Source: Sinotaia quadrata
Lineage: Eukaryota > Mollusca > Gastropoda > Architaenioglossa > Viviparidae
DNA length: 64,000 nt
Assembly: GCA_028829895.1 (NCBI GenBank)
Contig: CM054182.1
Coordinates: forward strand, 12,797,001-12,861,000
Reading direction: 5' to 3'
A program made the position numbers and the translations under genes. The notes under the pieces are model-generated. The model saw only the letters and a list, made by a program, of their open reading frames with translations. It was not told where the DNA came from and made no database searches. Each line of letters begins with the position of its first letter. Within the stretch, counting starts at the first letter, position 1. Below are positions 36,717 through 48,170 of the stretch, piece after piece.

Positions 36717-37316
36717 ATGAACTCATGGATTACATTAACTCCCCTTAATCTACTGAAAGAATGGGTTACACGAACTAGTCCTAATCTAATGAACAAATGG
36801 ATTACATTAACTCCCCTTAATCTACTGAAAGAATGGGTTACACGAACTAGTCCTAATCTAATGAACAAATGGATTACATTAACTCCCCTTAATCTACTGA
36901 AAGAATGGGTTACACGAACTAGTCCTAATCTAATGAACAAATGGATTACATTAACTCCCCTTAATCTACTGAAAGAATGGGTTACACGAACTAGTCCTAA
37001 TCTAATGAACAAATGGATTACATTAACTCCCCTTAATCTACTGAAAGAATGGGTTACACGAACTAGTCCTAATCTAATGAACAAATGGATTACATTAACT
37101 CCCCTTAATCTACTGAAAGAATGGGCTACACGAACTAGTCCTAATCTAATGAACAAATGGATTACATTAACTCCCCTTAATCTACTGAAAGAATGGGCTA
37201 CACGAACTAGTCCTAATCTAATGAACAAATGGATTACATTAACTCCCCTTAATCTACTGAAAGAATGGGCTACACGAACTAGTCCTAATCTAATGAACAA
37301 ATGGATTATATAAAGT
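36717..37316. repeat. 72-bp minisatellite, about 8 copies, open on both strands
   Basis: The unit contains TAATCTAATGAACAAATGG, ATTACATTAACTCCCCTTAA and AATGGGTTACACGAACTAGT. Copies are almost identical; the left five have GGGTTACAC and the right three GGGCTACAC, so the array expanded in blocks. With a 24-codon period, a 198-codon plus frame (36717-37313) and a 232-codon minus frame (37336-36638) coexist. Such coexistence is what a repeat without stops produces and is not taken as coding evidence. Confidence 0.97.
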
Positions 37317-37539
37317 AGTATTAATCTACTAAACAAATGGATTAAATGAACTAGACGTAGACTCTGAACGAATAGACTAGTGAACTGGACCTAATGCAGT
37401 GAAAAATGTCCGTTTGGAGGGGAGGAGATAGGGATATGTCAAAACGGTAGTTGAAAATCTGTGATAGCAAGTCATGATTAAATTACTGAACAACAAGTCC
37501 AAGTGCAATCAACTTAATACTGAAGAACCACGCTAACGG

Positions 37540-37904
37540 ATTGGGCTTTCTTTGCTCTAAACATCTGGATTATTTAGACTAGATTAAACATCTGGATTAT
37601 TTAGACTAGACTTCATGTACGGAGTAACTATTAAAAATTCACAAGACTTAAAGAACTAGCGAGTAAACCAGTTGTACTAGAATTCATGTACTGGACAACT
37701 AGTCTCAATGAACTAGACTTAGTGCACTGAACAGCTAGTATGAATGAACTGGAGTTAATGCACTGAAGAACAAGTCTGAATGAATTAGACTTAAAGGACT
37801 GAACCACTAGTCTGAATGAACTAGACTTCATTTTATGGACATCTAGTCTGAATGAACTGGACTTAATGCACTGAACATATGTTCTTGATGGACCCCTAGC
37901 TTAA
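37540..37904. repeat. Degenerate about 36-bp repeats
   Basis: Nine or so imperfect units share GAATGAACTAGACTTAATG and CACTGAACAACTAGT, related in sequence to both neighbouring arrays. Confidence 0.85.
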
Positions 37905-38140
37905 TGTACTAAAGAAATGTTCTAGACAGATTAGACTTAATGTACGGAATAAATGATGTAGACAGATTAGACTTAATGTACAGAATAAATGATGTAGACA
38001 GATTAGACTTAATGTACGGAACAAATGCTGTTGACAGATTAGACTTAATGTACGGAACAAATGCTATAGACAGATTAGACTTAATGTACGGAACAAATGC
38101 TGTAGACAGATTAGACTTAATGTATGAAGAACTTAGTTAT
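37905..38140. repeat. 36-bp minisatellite, about six copies
   Basis: The unit includes GACAGATTAGACTTAATGTA and CGGAACAAATGCTGT. The twelve-codon period gives a 76-codon plus frame encoding a DRLDLMYGTNAV repeat. Confidence 0.96.
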
Positions 38141-38542
38141 TTGGTTGGTGGGGATGCGCTGAACAGATGAACTGAATTCAATGTATTATTTAACTGGACG
38201 AGATAATTATGATTTATGTACAATATACTCAATAATTCTGCAACTTGATGTGGAAGTAATATAAGAACAATTTAATAAATGAATACAACAATGTACAAAA
38301 CAAATGATATAGGCACTGACAATGTAACACATGGAGTAACCGTGCTATGCAGTCGTGACATACTTGAGTTGGTAGACGTGGCTTCTTGTACTCCACAGTA
38401 AGGCAAAACCGACACTCCTTTATATACTCAACAAATACGTGTTTTTTTTTTCCACTTTAAGTACTGAACACCAAAGGCAGACACGTGATTTAACATAGTC
38501 TTACTGTGAAGAGTAACTTTTGCTTACCTTCTCGCCTTTCAG
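38141..38542. other. No feature seen up to a splice acceptor
   Basis: AT-rich sequence ending in the pyrimidine-rich CTTCTCGCCTTTCAG acceptor at 38542. Confidence 0.45.
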
Positions 38543-38737
38543 AAAGATGCTTTCTATATCCGTGTGCTGTACCTGGCTTGCGGATTTGACGCAGAAGACC
38601 AAATGAGTCGTGTAGTTGTTACATTAAACACGTGGCGCCTTGACGGCGTCTCTAGATTGTCTAACGGGCCAACAGATGTGTTACAGCAGAGATGTGCAAT
38701 GTTGCTGCGCTTGTCTGTGGTAGCGGTGTGCTGTTGA
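38543..38737 (+). CDS. Candidate terminal coding exon, unknown protein
   Basis: A strong acceptor (CCTTCTCGCCTTTCAG) ends at 38542. A phase-0 frame of 64 codons follows and stops with TGA at 38735-38737; AATAAA lies at 38849-38854, about 110 bases downstream, the layout expected of a last exon. The peptide begins KDAFYIRVLYLACGFDAEDQ and has a normal composition with a hydrophobic, Cys-ending C-terminus. The patch is clearly GC-richer than its flanks. No family was recognised. On the opposite strand the same stretch is flanked by an equally good acceptor (CTTTCCCTCAACAG) and donor (GAGAAG|GTAAGC), but every minus frame is interrupted, so strand is uncertain. Confidence 0.3.
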   Translation, partial: KDAFYIRVLYLACGFDAEDQMSRVVVTLNTWRLDGVSRLSNGPTDVLQQRCAMLLRLSVVAVCC

Positions 38738-38854
38738 GGGAAAGAACTCCCCTCCAGTAGAATCGTTTTGCACAGGGAGCACAAGGTTGAATTTAAAAAG
38801 AAAAAAAATATATACTTTTGTATGACGTGTTCGCCAAAGTATGCACAAAATAAA

Positions 38855-39812
38855 TACAATATGCACAACGGTGTGCCGGGTTCAGCTGCAGGGTGGCGTT
38901 ATTGTAAACATTTTGGTCAGAAATAGTCCGCTTGGATTCTTAAGTAAAACTTCTGGTCATACGATCTGAAAGGTCCGCCAGATTATGACCCACTTTAAGA
39001 AACTAAAGTTCTGTGATGTTGCTACTTGTTGCTAGGACTTTCTTTTGACACGTCACCAAACTGCACATGTTGAAAAGTGACGTACTTGTCTCTAGTTCTT
39101 AAAGGAGGGGGGAGAGGAGGGCAGTCGTGAAATTATGACGCCCTCCCACTTCTTTCATTTACACCGCACAGTTTACAGTCTTTTGAAAGTTGTCAACACT
39201 GTAAATACTTCCATAAAAATATTTAACAGGTTCGAGAAGTACGGACAACATTCACACAGTTATTCCAATCAGTCTTTCATTTTGTTTCCACATAGAATAT
39301 GCATGACAGCGATTGTTGTGGACATAAACGCGAATTTACAATTTTACAGGGCATTCACACAGTTATTCAAACCAGATGTCTTTCTCTTTCTTCTCCTTGA
39401 ATATACATAACAACGGCCGTTGTGTACATAAATACGACGTGATGTACCAAATATATATATATATCAAGACAGACAGGCAGGCAAAACCCAGAAAGGCCGG
39501 CAGAAAGACAGACAGATGTGCAGACAGAAAATTAGAACGATGATCAAATGAGATCTACGTACCTCATACAAACAAAAGTCTGACATTTTAAAGGATGGTT
39601 AGTGACTAATAATGACACTTAACGGATTCGGCTAGGCAGGCACGCGTTTCTTCATGCTTGTAATGATACTAAATGCATTTTGGCTTCTATTATGTGTAAT
39701 AATGGTACAAAACACTTTGAAGACTTGACATGGCATAGTTGTGACGGTTGTCGGTCCTGTTATGCACCTGCTGTCATTTACGGCCTGGAACAACCAAAAG
39801 ACTGTTTCAGTG
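38855..39812. other. No supported gene
   Basis: A duplicated block around GCATTCACACAGTTATTC (39249 and 39350 regions) and a GACAGACAGGCAGGC-rich patch at 39468-39530 were noted. Confidence 0.45.
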
Positions 39813-40202
39813 TGGTTAACAAACTAATGGACTGCTCTCTCATTCAGTTAACAAAATAATGGACTGCTCTCTCATTCAGTTAACAAAATAATGGACTGCT
39901 CTCTCATTCAGTTAACAAAATAATGGACTGCTCTCTCATTCAGTTAACAAAATAATGGACTGCTCTCTCGTTCAGTTAACAAAATAATGGACTGCTCTCT
40001 CAGTCAGTTAACAAAATAATGGACTGCTCTCTCGTTCAGTTAACAAAATAATGGACTGCTCTCTCGTTCAGTTAACAAAATAATGGACTGCTCTCTCGTT
40101 CAGTTAACAAAATAATGGACTGCTCTCTCATTCAGTTAACAAAATAATGGACTGCTCTCTCGTTCAGTTAACAAAATAATGGACTGCTCTCTCGTTCAGT
40201 AA
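39813..40202. repeat. 32-bp minisatellite, about 12 copies
   Basis: The unit contains GTTAACAAAATAATGGACTG and CTCTCTCATTCA; TTAAC recurs every 32 bp from 39816. The only frequent variant is CATTCAG versus CGTTCAG, so homogenisation is recent. Most units have an HpaI site (GTTAAC). Confidence 0.97.
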
Positions 40203-41640
40203 CAAGCTCATGATTAATGTAAAGGTCAGCAGGAGAATTGTTTCTTATCTGAATATTAACAAGCACTTAAGCGACGCAATCGGGACAGAACAATTTAACA
40301 ATACGTCAAAGAAGACTGAGGCTTATGGGTTTTATGGTTAGTTACTATTAATGAGTCATAATAATTACTTGCTACCTACTATTACTAAATCTCAATAATT
40401 ACTTATATTACAAATATTTCCACCCCTTCCTTTATGTGTCACTTGTTTCTTTCATAGTTATCGTTCATATCTGTATTTTTATTTTTGAAATATATTTTGT
40501 GTGTGTGGCAATTGTGGAGCATTTGCTCATATTGCCGACATGATATGTTTAAATACAAGTTGAGTACTGCACTTTGAGTACATGCGCAACGTGGGAAATA
40601 GCAGGACCCTCCTAAAACGGATTATCAGACATTGCCTGGAGTGCTATCAAAACTGAATGACACTGATCATCACTCCTAGTGGAATTCAATTGCATACATT
40701 ACAAAATCAACCCAAATCTTGTTGTGAACAAACCGACTTATTGCATGGTGCAAGCATCTCTTAAGAATTAGCCAGTTAAAGTCAGCCAATGGTCGCCTAC
40801 TGGCTAACTATAATTAACCAATGACCATCCACTGGCCTGCTGGAGCTGATGAATAGTGGAGGAAACCTGCATTGTAAATAATATGTTTACAATCAATGAG
40901 CAGTAAGATGTGTCTTACATTCCCTTTGTCTGCCTCTTTGAGGGTATTATGTGAAAGGATCTCACTGTGAGTAAACCATAGAGTTGTAAGTCTAAAACTG
41001 TAATTTTCATGTTTCTTTGCAGCTAAACTAAATGTAAATTTTATGTCTTTCTTTCAGCTCAGTGACAATGTATTTAAATTTTCATGCGAACCTTGTGTGC
41101 TTTTTTAATTCTAAGATATCATTTTGTTTTGTTCAGTAGTAGATACTATGTAATTGATGCAGGATGATTTATTTGAAATTAACATGCTAGTCATTGTTAA
41201 AACTGTATAATGAATCTAATGCAATGAATTTAAATATCTGTAGAATAGCATAATAATTCAACGTCATAATCTTGTTCTGTAAATGTTGGCTATGACTTTG
41301 GGAATTTTCTATTTTCATTGTTTGGTCTGTAACTTTATTTAATTGAAAAGGCATAACTGTAATATAAAAAATATAAATATAACTTTACCTTGTTGACACT
41401 GCATATCTGTATCTGAAAAATATAAATGTAATTTATTTTGTTGATTTGTTGATACTGTAGAACTGAATCAGATTATTGTAAATGTAACTTTAATTCAATA
41501 ATACCATATAAATGTATCTGGAAAAGCATGTAACTTGCAAGAGGACAAGTAGCCAAATCCATTGTTCTTTTGTGGTGAACTAAATGATTGCATTCAGTAA
41601 TTGTAAATAAATTCTGAAGAATAATAAAGGAAAGACATAG
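40203..41640. other. No supported gene
   Basis: AT-rich sequence with a duplicated AAATATAAATGTAA-type element at 41360-41520 and a GGCTAACTATAATTAACCAAT-type imperfect palindrome near 40800. Nothing coding was recognised. Confidence 0.45.
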
Positions 41641-42519
41641 TCAGTGCCTGCCCAACTGAAATTCTACAGAAGAAGTATTGCTGTGTTTCTACTGCAATTG
41701 TCAAACTGCCTTTGGTACCTTTGGTACTTTTCACCTTCCTTTGGTTTCCTTTGGGCACCATTACACAGACCTAGTGAACCAGTTTTCATCCTGCAAACAG
41801 TGCTGTCACAAAACGGGCGGCTCGTTACAAGCCGACCCGAGCTGAAGTTAGAGATGCAAGGGGTGAAGTCTATTTTTGGCCTGCTCCGGTGCACCTCCAA
41901 GAAAAGCCCGTGACGTGTGCCAGTACTACGTCGCGTCAAGTTGTTACATAGACACACATGACACACACCATTGATGTTTGGGTGGGGCCCAATTTATTAG
42001 TGTCATGCCAAGGAACGTTTTATTGGCGGTGTGTGTTGTGAGTGTGTATCATAAATGTGAATAAATGGACGAACAGACGAACGGTGCAAAACAATAGTAC
42101 AAATTCTTTCGTCCCTCTCAAAAATTATGAATAACAAGAGAGTTGAAAGATGTTTAAATCAGGTTATTTATTTCCCGATTTAAAAGGGGCACTACTCTTT
42201 CGCACAGTGATTAATCATTCATTCAACTTTCCAATGTCATACACTCTGTGGGAAATAAGGGGAGATGAAAATGATGAAATTCAAAATATAAAATAAAGAT
42301 TAATTACACAATTCTTATGCGGCAAATGGGGCCGCTTTAACAATAGTTCACATGTAAAATAAGCATTACTTTTAACATTAAAGTTCTTATTTTGCAAACG
42401 ATATAATAGTGTTCATTTTCTTCGAGTTCTAGAGTTTAGTATGTGCGCGTTAGCCGTGCTAATGATTACTCACTATTAATGTCAGAGTTCCAAGGAGATG
42501 ACGTAAGCTCACACGTCAC
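41641..42519. other. GC-richer patch without a convincing gene
   Basis: 41640-41940 has elevated GC, and open frames of 89-100 codons on both strands that are each other's shadows. A retroelement origin was considered but the peptide lacks diagnostic reverse transcriptase motifs. Confidence 0.35.
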
Positions 42520-43217
42520 TTATAAGCGGCACTTCAAAGTGAAGATAGGACGCAATTGAGGCGTCGCATTACAGGTGAAGATTCTGCAGAATCTAGGCAC
42601 CACTTTCAGATTATCACTGGGGAGAAATCTGAAATTTAGCTGACTGTTGTCAGCCTCGATAATTATCGTTGTACCGGTTGTCGTGGAAACGGACACCCCA
42701 ACGACGTTTAGCATTATCGGGTGGAGTCGTCCAGTGGGATGTGTCGTCGCATTACATTGAGTGTAGAAATCCGGATATCTGTCTCCGGCGCTAGCCTCTC
42801 AATTGGCGGGATAGACTGCCAAACGAACTCAGACAGGGGGAAGAACAAATTGGTCCCTCGTGTCGTTAACTGCATACAACCAGCGTCGCATACATTGGGT
42901 TTTCTTTGACAGCGAACTTTCCACTTTGCCAACAATTATACTGAGTAATTTTGCCTCGTCACTCAATATATGGCATCAGACGGATGGAAAACGGATGGAA
43001 AGAGATTATTGCAGCTTTCCTTTATGAAATCTCTGTACATGAGATAATTCATACGTGAAGTTAGACTGGCTTCAGACGAATCGACGTTTTCAACATTGAG
43101 AGTAAAGTCTTCATTTTGCCTCTTATATAGCTTTACTGAAGGTCTCCAGAACTTTCCAGAAGCTCTGCCGTGTGACATGATTTTTGCCTTGGATATATAG
43201 TGGTAATCGTGATGCAT
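42520..43217 (-). other. Coding-like block on the minus strand, interrupted
   Basis: Three adjacent minus-strand frames fill about 700 bp. The first (43217-42963) includes FTLNVENVDSSEASLTSRMN. The second (42935-42714) includes KVRCQRKPNVCDAGCMQLTT. The third, open from about 42796 to 42520, includes DRYPDFYTQCNATTHPTGRL and FCRIFTCNATPQLRP. The last two overlap in different frames. All have extracellular-protein character (paired Cys, Asn-x-Thr sites, beta-like stretches) and the GC content is raised. They could be exons with missed introns, a decayed gene or chance. No family was identified and no clean splice pair joins them. Confidence 0.2.
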
Positions 43218-44340
43218 GCTTTTCTGTGGTCAATTCTAATGCGCACTGGCCATTTCTCTCGTCAACAACACGTGACTCGTAGTGCGCAGTTGTCCCAATC
43301 ATTTAATATACATATCCTTCATAAACTAATATATATATTCAATATGATATATTAACACACACTGCGTCACGAACGTCTGTCTACTAAAGAGATCTTAGGT
43401 GACCGATACTGGAATTTCACATGATAATATGAAAATAATAACAAAACTCGGGTTACTTCAATTAGTTTTGTTAGCGGTTTTTTAAAATGAAATAAAATAT
43501 AATTTCTGTCCCTCATTTCCTGTGACAAGTGCACAGTGCGCTGTTCTGAAAGTTCATGAAGCCAGGTATCAGACTTTATGGCAAGCCCAAAGGCCAGTGT
43601 ATAAAGTCATGACATACGTACTACAGTAAGATAGATTGACAGAGCTCTAGGTAAGTCATGTTGACCATTTTCATGAAATTATTTGACTTCTTTATATCTT
43701 GTGATGTATCGTGTTCAGGTCATCTGAATGTAATTGATTGAAGCCACTTTTTAAACAGATAATGTTGTGGATTATAAGAACACTATCATAATTTGTTAAT
43801 AAAATAGCCTTTTCAGGCCTGACACTATAACTACTGCTTATAATGATATGTTTGTGTGTCTTTTATGTGTGTCTTCATTGTATGTGTCATTATTTGTATT
43901 TGATCAGAGTTGAATTGATCAGTGTCGAAATGCTGTGTGTAGTTAATTGTTAATAAATTCTATTTCTTTATCTGTTAACACTTTTGACCTATGTTAACTG
44001 GGTTAAATGGCTAGAGTAGTGTGGGGGCTTAATAATTATTAATTAACAAGATGGGTGAGATAGGTCTTTGTAGAGGGTGTTCACTACTTTATGTTTTTAG
44101 ATGTATGCCAAGTCAGAGTTGTTTATGTAGTGTTCATTAAAATACTAGGAAGTACTCTAGGGAGAGTGTATGGGGCACTCTTTCAGAACGTCACTTGCAA
44201 GCTGAGAGGTGCAAGTTATCACAGGTGCAAAGATAATTATTTTCTCATAATTAAAGAGGCCCCTTTTTAGTAGTGTAAAATACCTGTTGCACCACCTACT
44301 ATTAATAAATCATAATTATTACTTATTAAAGAGATGTGTA
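43218..44340. other. No feature seen
   Basis: AT-rich sequence. ACCTACTATTAATAAATCAT near 44290 resembles ACCTACTATTACTAAATCTC near 40375, a small dispersed motif. Confidence 0.45.
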
Positions 44341-44341
44341 A

Positions 44342-44393
<52 letters not shown>
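44341..44393. repeat. (CA)n microsatellite
   Basis: A CA run that grades into (CCA)n just before the transposable element. Confidence 0.97.
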
Positions 44394-44413
44394 ATCACGA
44401 CCACCACCACCAC

Positions 44414-44571
44414 CAGGGCCGTCTTAACAGCATTATAGGCCGGCGGGCAAAGCAGTGCACTGGGGCCTTTCATACTTATTTATTGATAGCAAGCCACTCA
44501 TAGCATGGGGCCCCTTTGCTAGTGAAGCCCCAGGCAACTACCCTGCTTGCCCATGCTTTAGGACGGCATTG
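44414..44571. mobile_element. 158-bp hAT-like MITE with terminal inverted repeats
   Basis: The left end CAGGGCCGTCTTAACAGCAT and the reverse complement of the right end, CAATGCCGTCCTAAAGCATG, are imperfect inverted repeats. The flanking octamers ACCACCAC (44406-44413) and ACTACCAC (44572-44579) look like an 8-bp target-site duplication with one mismatch, as expected for hAT-family elements; the flank is CCA-rich, which weakens this. The interior is GC-rich (GGGGCC and GCCC blocks) and has no coding capacity, so it would be a non-autonomous element. Confidence 0.7.
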
Positions 44572-44778
44572 ACTACCACCACCAGGGGAAAAAACAGCAA
44601 AACAGACAACACCGATCTAGTGTTCACGACACTAATTAAAACTTTGTCAACAACAACAGCAGCACCAGCACTCCCCCACTGTAGCAAAATAAATTTTGCC
44701 CTTTACCACCAGTGGAATTTTTTGTTGTTGTGGTTGTAGGAGTAACTAGCGTGCTTAATACACATTCCTTAGGGCAAC

Positions 44779-45388
44779 CGAGAGGGAGGGGTGAAATACC
44801 TCTACAAAAATGAGCAATAGATATCAAGCCTACAGTGAGCAAATGAGTAACATTAACAAGTCAATCGAGAGGGAGGGGTGAAATACCTCTACAAAAACGA
44901 GCAATAGATATCAAGCCTACAGTGAGCAAATGAGTAACATTAACAAGTCAATCGAGAGGGAGGGGTGAAATACCTCTACAAAAACGAGCAATAGATATCA
45001 AGCCTACAGTGAGCAAATGAGTAACATTAACAAGTCAATCGAGAGGGAGGGGTGAAATACCTCTACAAAAACGAGCAATAGATATCAAGCCTACAGTGAG
45101 CAAATGAGTAACATTAACAAGTCAATCGAGAGGGAGGGGTGAAATACCTCTACAAAAACGAGCAATAGATATCAAGCCTACAGTGAGCAAATGAGTAACA
45201 TTAACAAGTCAATCGAGAGGGAGGGGTGAAATATCTCTACAAAAACGAGCAATAGATATCAAGCCTACAGTGAGCAAATGAGTAACGTTAACAAGTCAAT
45301 CGAGAGGGAGGGGTGAAATACCTCTACAAAAACGAGCAATAGATATCAAGCCTACAGTGAGCAAATGAGTAACGTTAACAAGTCAACC
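44779..45388. repeat. 87-bp minisatellite, seven copies
   Basis: The unit starts CGAGAGGGAGGGGTGAAATA and includes GAGCAATAGATATCAAGCCT and GAGCAAATGAGTAAC. Starts are at 44779, 44866 and so on. Copies are almost identical, with single-base differences only (ACATTAAC versus ACGTTAAC, ACCTC versus ATCTC). Recent expansion. Confidence 0.97.
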
Positions 45389-46479
45389 GTTCCATAGCTT
45401 ACAGTCTGTAATCAGCTGTGATCATACGATAACACGTCGTGCAACACTCTAATGCGTTAGACAGCGGCAGTATAAACTCAGTGTTTTATCACCTTAAATT
45501 CTCTCTCGGCAAAAGTGGCAGTAGGCGATATCAACGGCATTAAAGCCGGCATGAATAAACTAGTCTAGTGGTAATATTTCATATCCTAGATTTCTCCACC
45601 CACCTACCCACTCACCAACAGACATTCTTAGATTTCTTCAGCCAACAGTCAAATTCCTAGATTTCTCCAAATAGTCAAATTCCTAGATTTCTCCAAATAG
45701 TAAAATTCCTATATTTCTCCACCCACCCACCAACAGTCACATTCCTAGATTTTTCACACACAACACACCCTGTGGCATGTGCGACTGAAGCATGGAAGGA
45801 GAGAAAGACGAGAAAAGAGAAACATTTTATTTTAATTAGTCCCTCTTTCGCTTGCTGGAAAAATTAACCCGATCTTCCAGTCACACGCATCCACTTTCTA
45901 TAAATAGACGCACAGTGAAATTACGTCAAGAACGTCTAGCCTTATGATAAAAACATAGCATTTAGTCTAACATTCACAACCCACCAAAAAAAATCATTTT
46001 TATAATAAAGCCTCTACAACACATATCAACGCAGACCGGAGGAGACAAAAGTCAGCAAACAAAATTAATAGGGAATTTCATAAAACGAAACAATGGATTA
46101 AAATAAGATAGAAATAGAGACAAAGATAAAATGTCCAGATGGATCATAGATACTTGCAGCCCGTCATAAAAGTTATCTTCACAGAGATTTTTTAGTGTAC
46201 ACGAATAAGCAATGTCTTTCTGAGTCAAGTCTTATCTTCCACTCCGGTGGCTGAAGGGAGACCCCGTTCCATGCAAAAGCATTTTGTTGTAATCTGGTTC
46301 CATGCAAGGGAGGGGGGGGCAGGGGGCAAGATGTCCTCGCACTGACCGGAAAGTGTGTATAGATATGGCGGTTGAGTGGAGGGTCATTGCAAGTCGAGGT
46401 CCTCACCGCACAAGACGCCAGACTGGAGATAAAAATAGAATATCTCTTTCTAGACATTGTCTACTATCGTACCGCTAAG
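45389..46479. other. No supported gene
   Basis: 45590-45755 has short ATTCCTAGATTTCTCCA repeats. A 92-codon ATG frame on the minus strand (46457-46179, start MSRKRYSIFISSLASC) has a Pro-rich middle and no recognised domain; it contains a G-rich run on the plus strand near 46312. Confidence 0.4.
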
Positions 46480-46487
46480 TGACGTCA
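46480..46487. promoter_or_regulatory. Full CRE site
   Basis: TGACGTCA at 46480-46487, 23 bases upstream (minus strand) of the ATG at 46457. It is a perfect CREB/ATF octamer outside any repeat. No gene is established here. Confidence 0.3.
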
Positions 46488-47128
46488 CGTTCACCCATTC
46501 AGGCGAGTTCACCTGTCAGAGGAAAAGTTAGACAAGGCTTTCACACTTCTCTTCAGAAAATTAACTAAACATATATATAAAAGACAGGTGCATGAACAAT
46601 CTGTAAAATTAATAAAGAATTAATAAAGGATTAGTTTTCTAGTAAAGTAAGTTTTCTAGTAAATAACTAGATAAATCACAAGACTGACCAATGCTGGCAC
46701 TGTAATTGTAAAATTCAGGTTTCCCACTGGTCCCCAAATTCAGGACAGTTTGTTGTTGTAGGAGATGTCTAGAGTGGGTGTCTAAGCAATCTAGCAATGC
46801 TTTCCCTAACTCACACCATATAAAATTTCTCCACAATTCAGGCTCTAACGTCCACAGGCCAGAACTGCGATCCACTCTTAAAGACAGTTATGAATTTGGT
46901 CCTATTGTAGTGACCAAAAGTTAGGCCGGAAATTGCATAACAGAGTTGGGAAAACCCCAAGGCTGAGTTAATTAAATGTTAGATCAAATATTATAAGTTT
47001 GAAATCACTATTTTAAAAATTATTTAAAATTTTGAGTTAAAAATATTATCATTACTCAAGTTATTATATATCAAAGTTATCTCTATCATTAATAATTTTA
47101 ATAAAATCGTAAGAATATGGTCACAAAA

Positions 47129-47129
<1 letters not shown>
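46488..47129. other. No supported gene
   Basis: A 78-codon minus frame at 46875-46639 (peptide includes WTLEPELWRNFIWCELGKAL) has a protein-like composition, but it lacks an ATG near its start and has no recognised homology. Confidence 0.35.
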
Positions 47130-47167
<38 letters not shown>

Positions 47168-47376
47168 TACAGAGAAACACATACACACACACGCACACAC
47201 ACAGAAACACACATACACACACGCACATACACACACACACACAAAGAAGAGAAACACACAGAAACACATACACACACACACGCACGCACACAGAAACACA
47301 TACACACGCACACACACAGAAACACACAGAAACACATTCAAACAGAAACACACGCACGCACACACACACACACACA
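47130..47376. repeat. (CA)n-rich tract with CAGAAA interruptions
   Basis: CA repeats punctuated by CAGAAACACA and ACATACAC. All Cys/Val or Thr/His frames across it are artefacts. Confidence 0.97.
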
Positions 47377-47496
47377 TCAACAGTCTCATTCCTAGATTTC
47401 TCTCCTCAACAGTCGTTGTGTTTGTTACCTGCCAGGATAGCAGCCTATTTCTTGTACCTGAAGTACAGCCGAGAATAGAAATGATTGGGGCGCTCG

Positions 47497-47562
47497 CTCT
47501 CTCATCTCTCGCTCTCTTTCTTTGTCTCTGTTTCTGTCTGTCTGTCTGTCTGTCTCTCTCTG

Positions 47563-47645
<83 letters not shown>
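47497..47645. repeat. (CT)n / (CTGT)n microsatellite
   Basis: CTGT repeats followed by a long perfect CT run. Confidence 0.97.
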
Positions 47646-47649
<4 letters not shown>

Positions 47650-48170
47650 TTAATACTTTCTCATAACTTTTGAAGTCATCTACAGTAGAGTTTCGTGCAC
47701 GAACAACATATGCTATTTTCCTATGATTAATAAATGCATAAATAATAATTAAAAGGTTTATAACTGAACAATTGACAGAAGAAAGGAAAGCTAAAACAAA
47801 TTATAACAAAAGAAATAGTACACAATAACGATAGCAATGTATACATCTAAAAATGAGTTTAAAGATCTTATGAAATGCAACTTCAGCATTTAGTAATAAC
47901 AAAATTATTTCACACATATTCTGAAGTGTGCCACTCACTGCAAGCGCATAACTCTTCAGTCCTATCACGGCTTCATAACGCATAATTATCTCCCTTGAAT
48001 GTCTATTGCGGGTTTAGCCAATCTCTTCCAAAGCTGCAAAAACTGAAACGCACTCTGTGGCACCTCTAAACTGAAGGCTGGATGCAATCCAGTTCTTCTA
48101 AATGATCACAGATCAGAGGCCTTATCCTTCCTAAAATCATCACTTCAACAACTGCATAATAATTGTGGGA
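47646..48170. other. No feature seen
   Basis: AT-rich unique sequence. Confidence 0.5.

Noticed and set aside
41644..41966. Possible retroelement reverse transcriptase or gag fragment
   Set aside because: The plus-strand peptide has a VLSQNGRLVTSR string but lacks the surrounding catalytic motifs, and the opposite strand is equally open; taken as chance.
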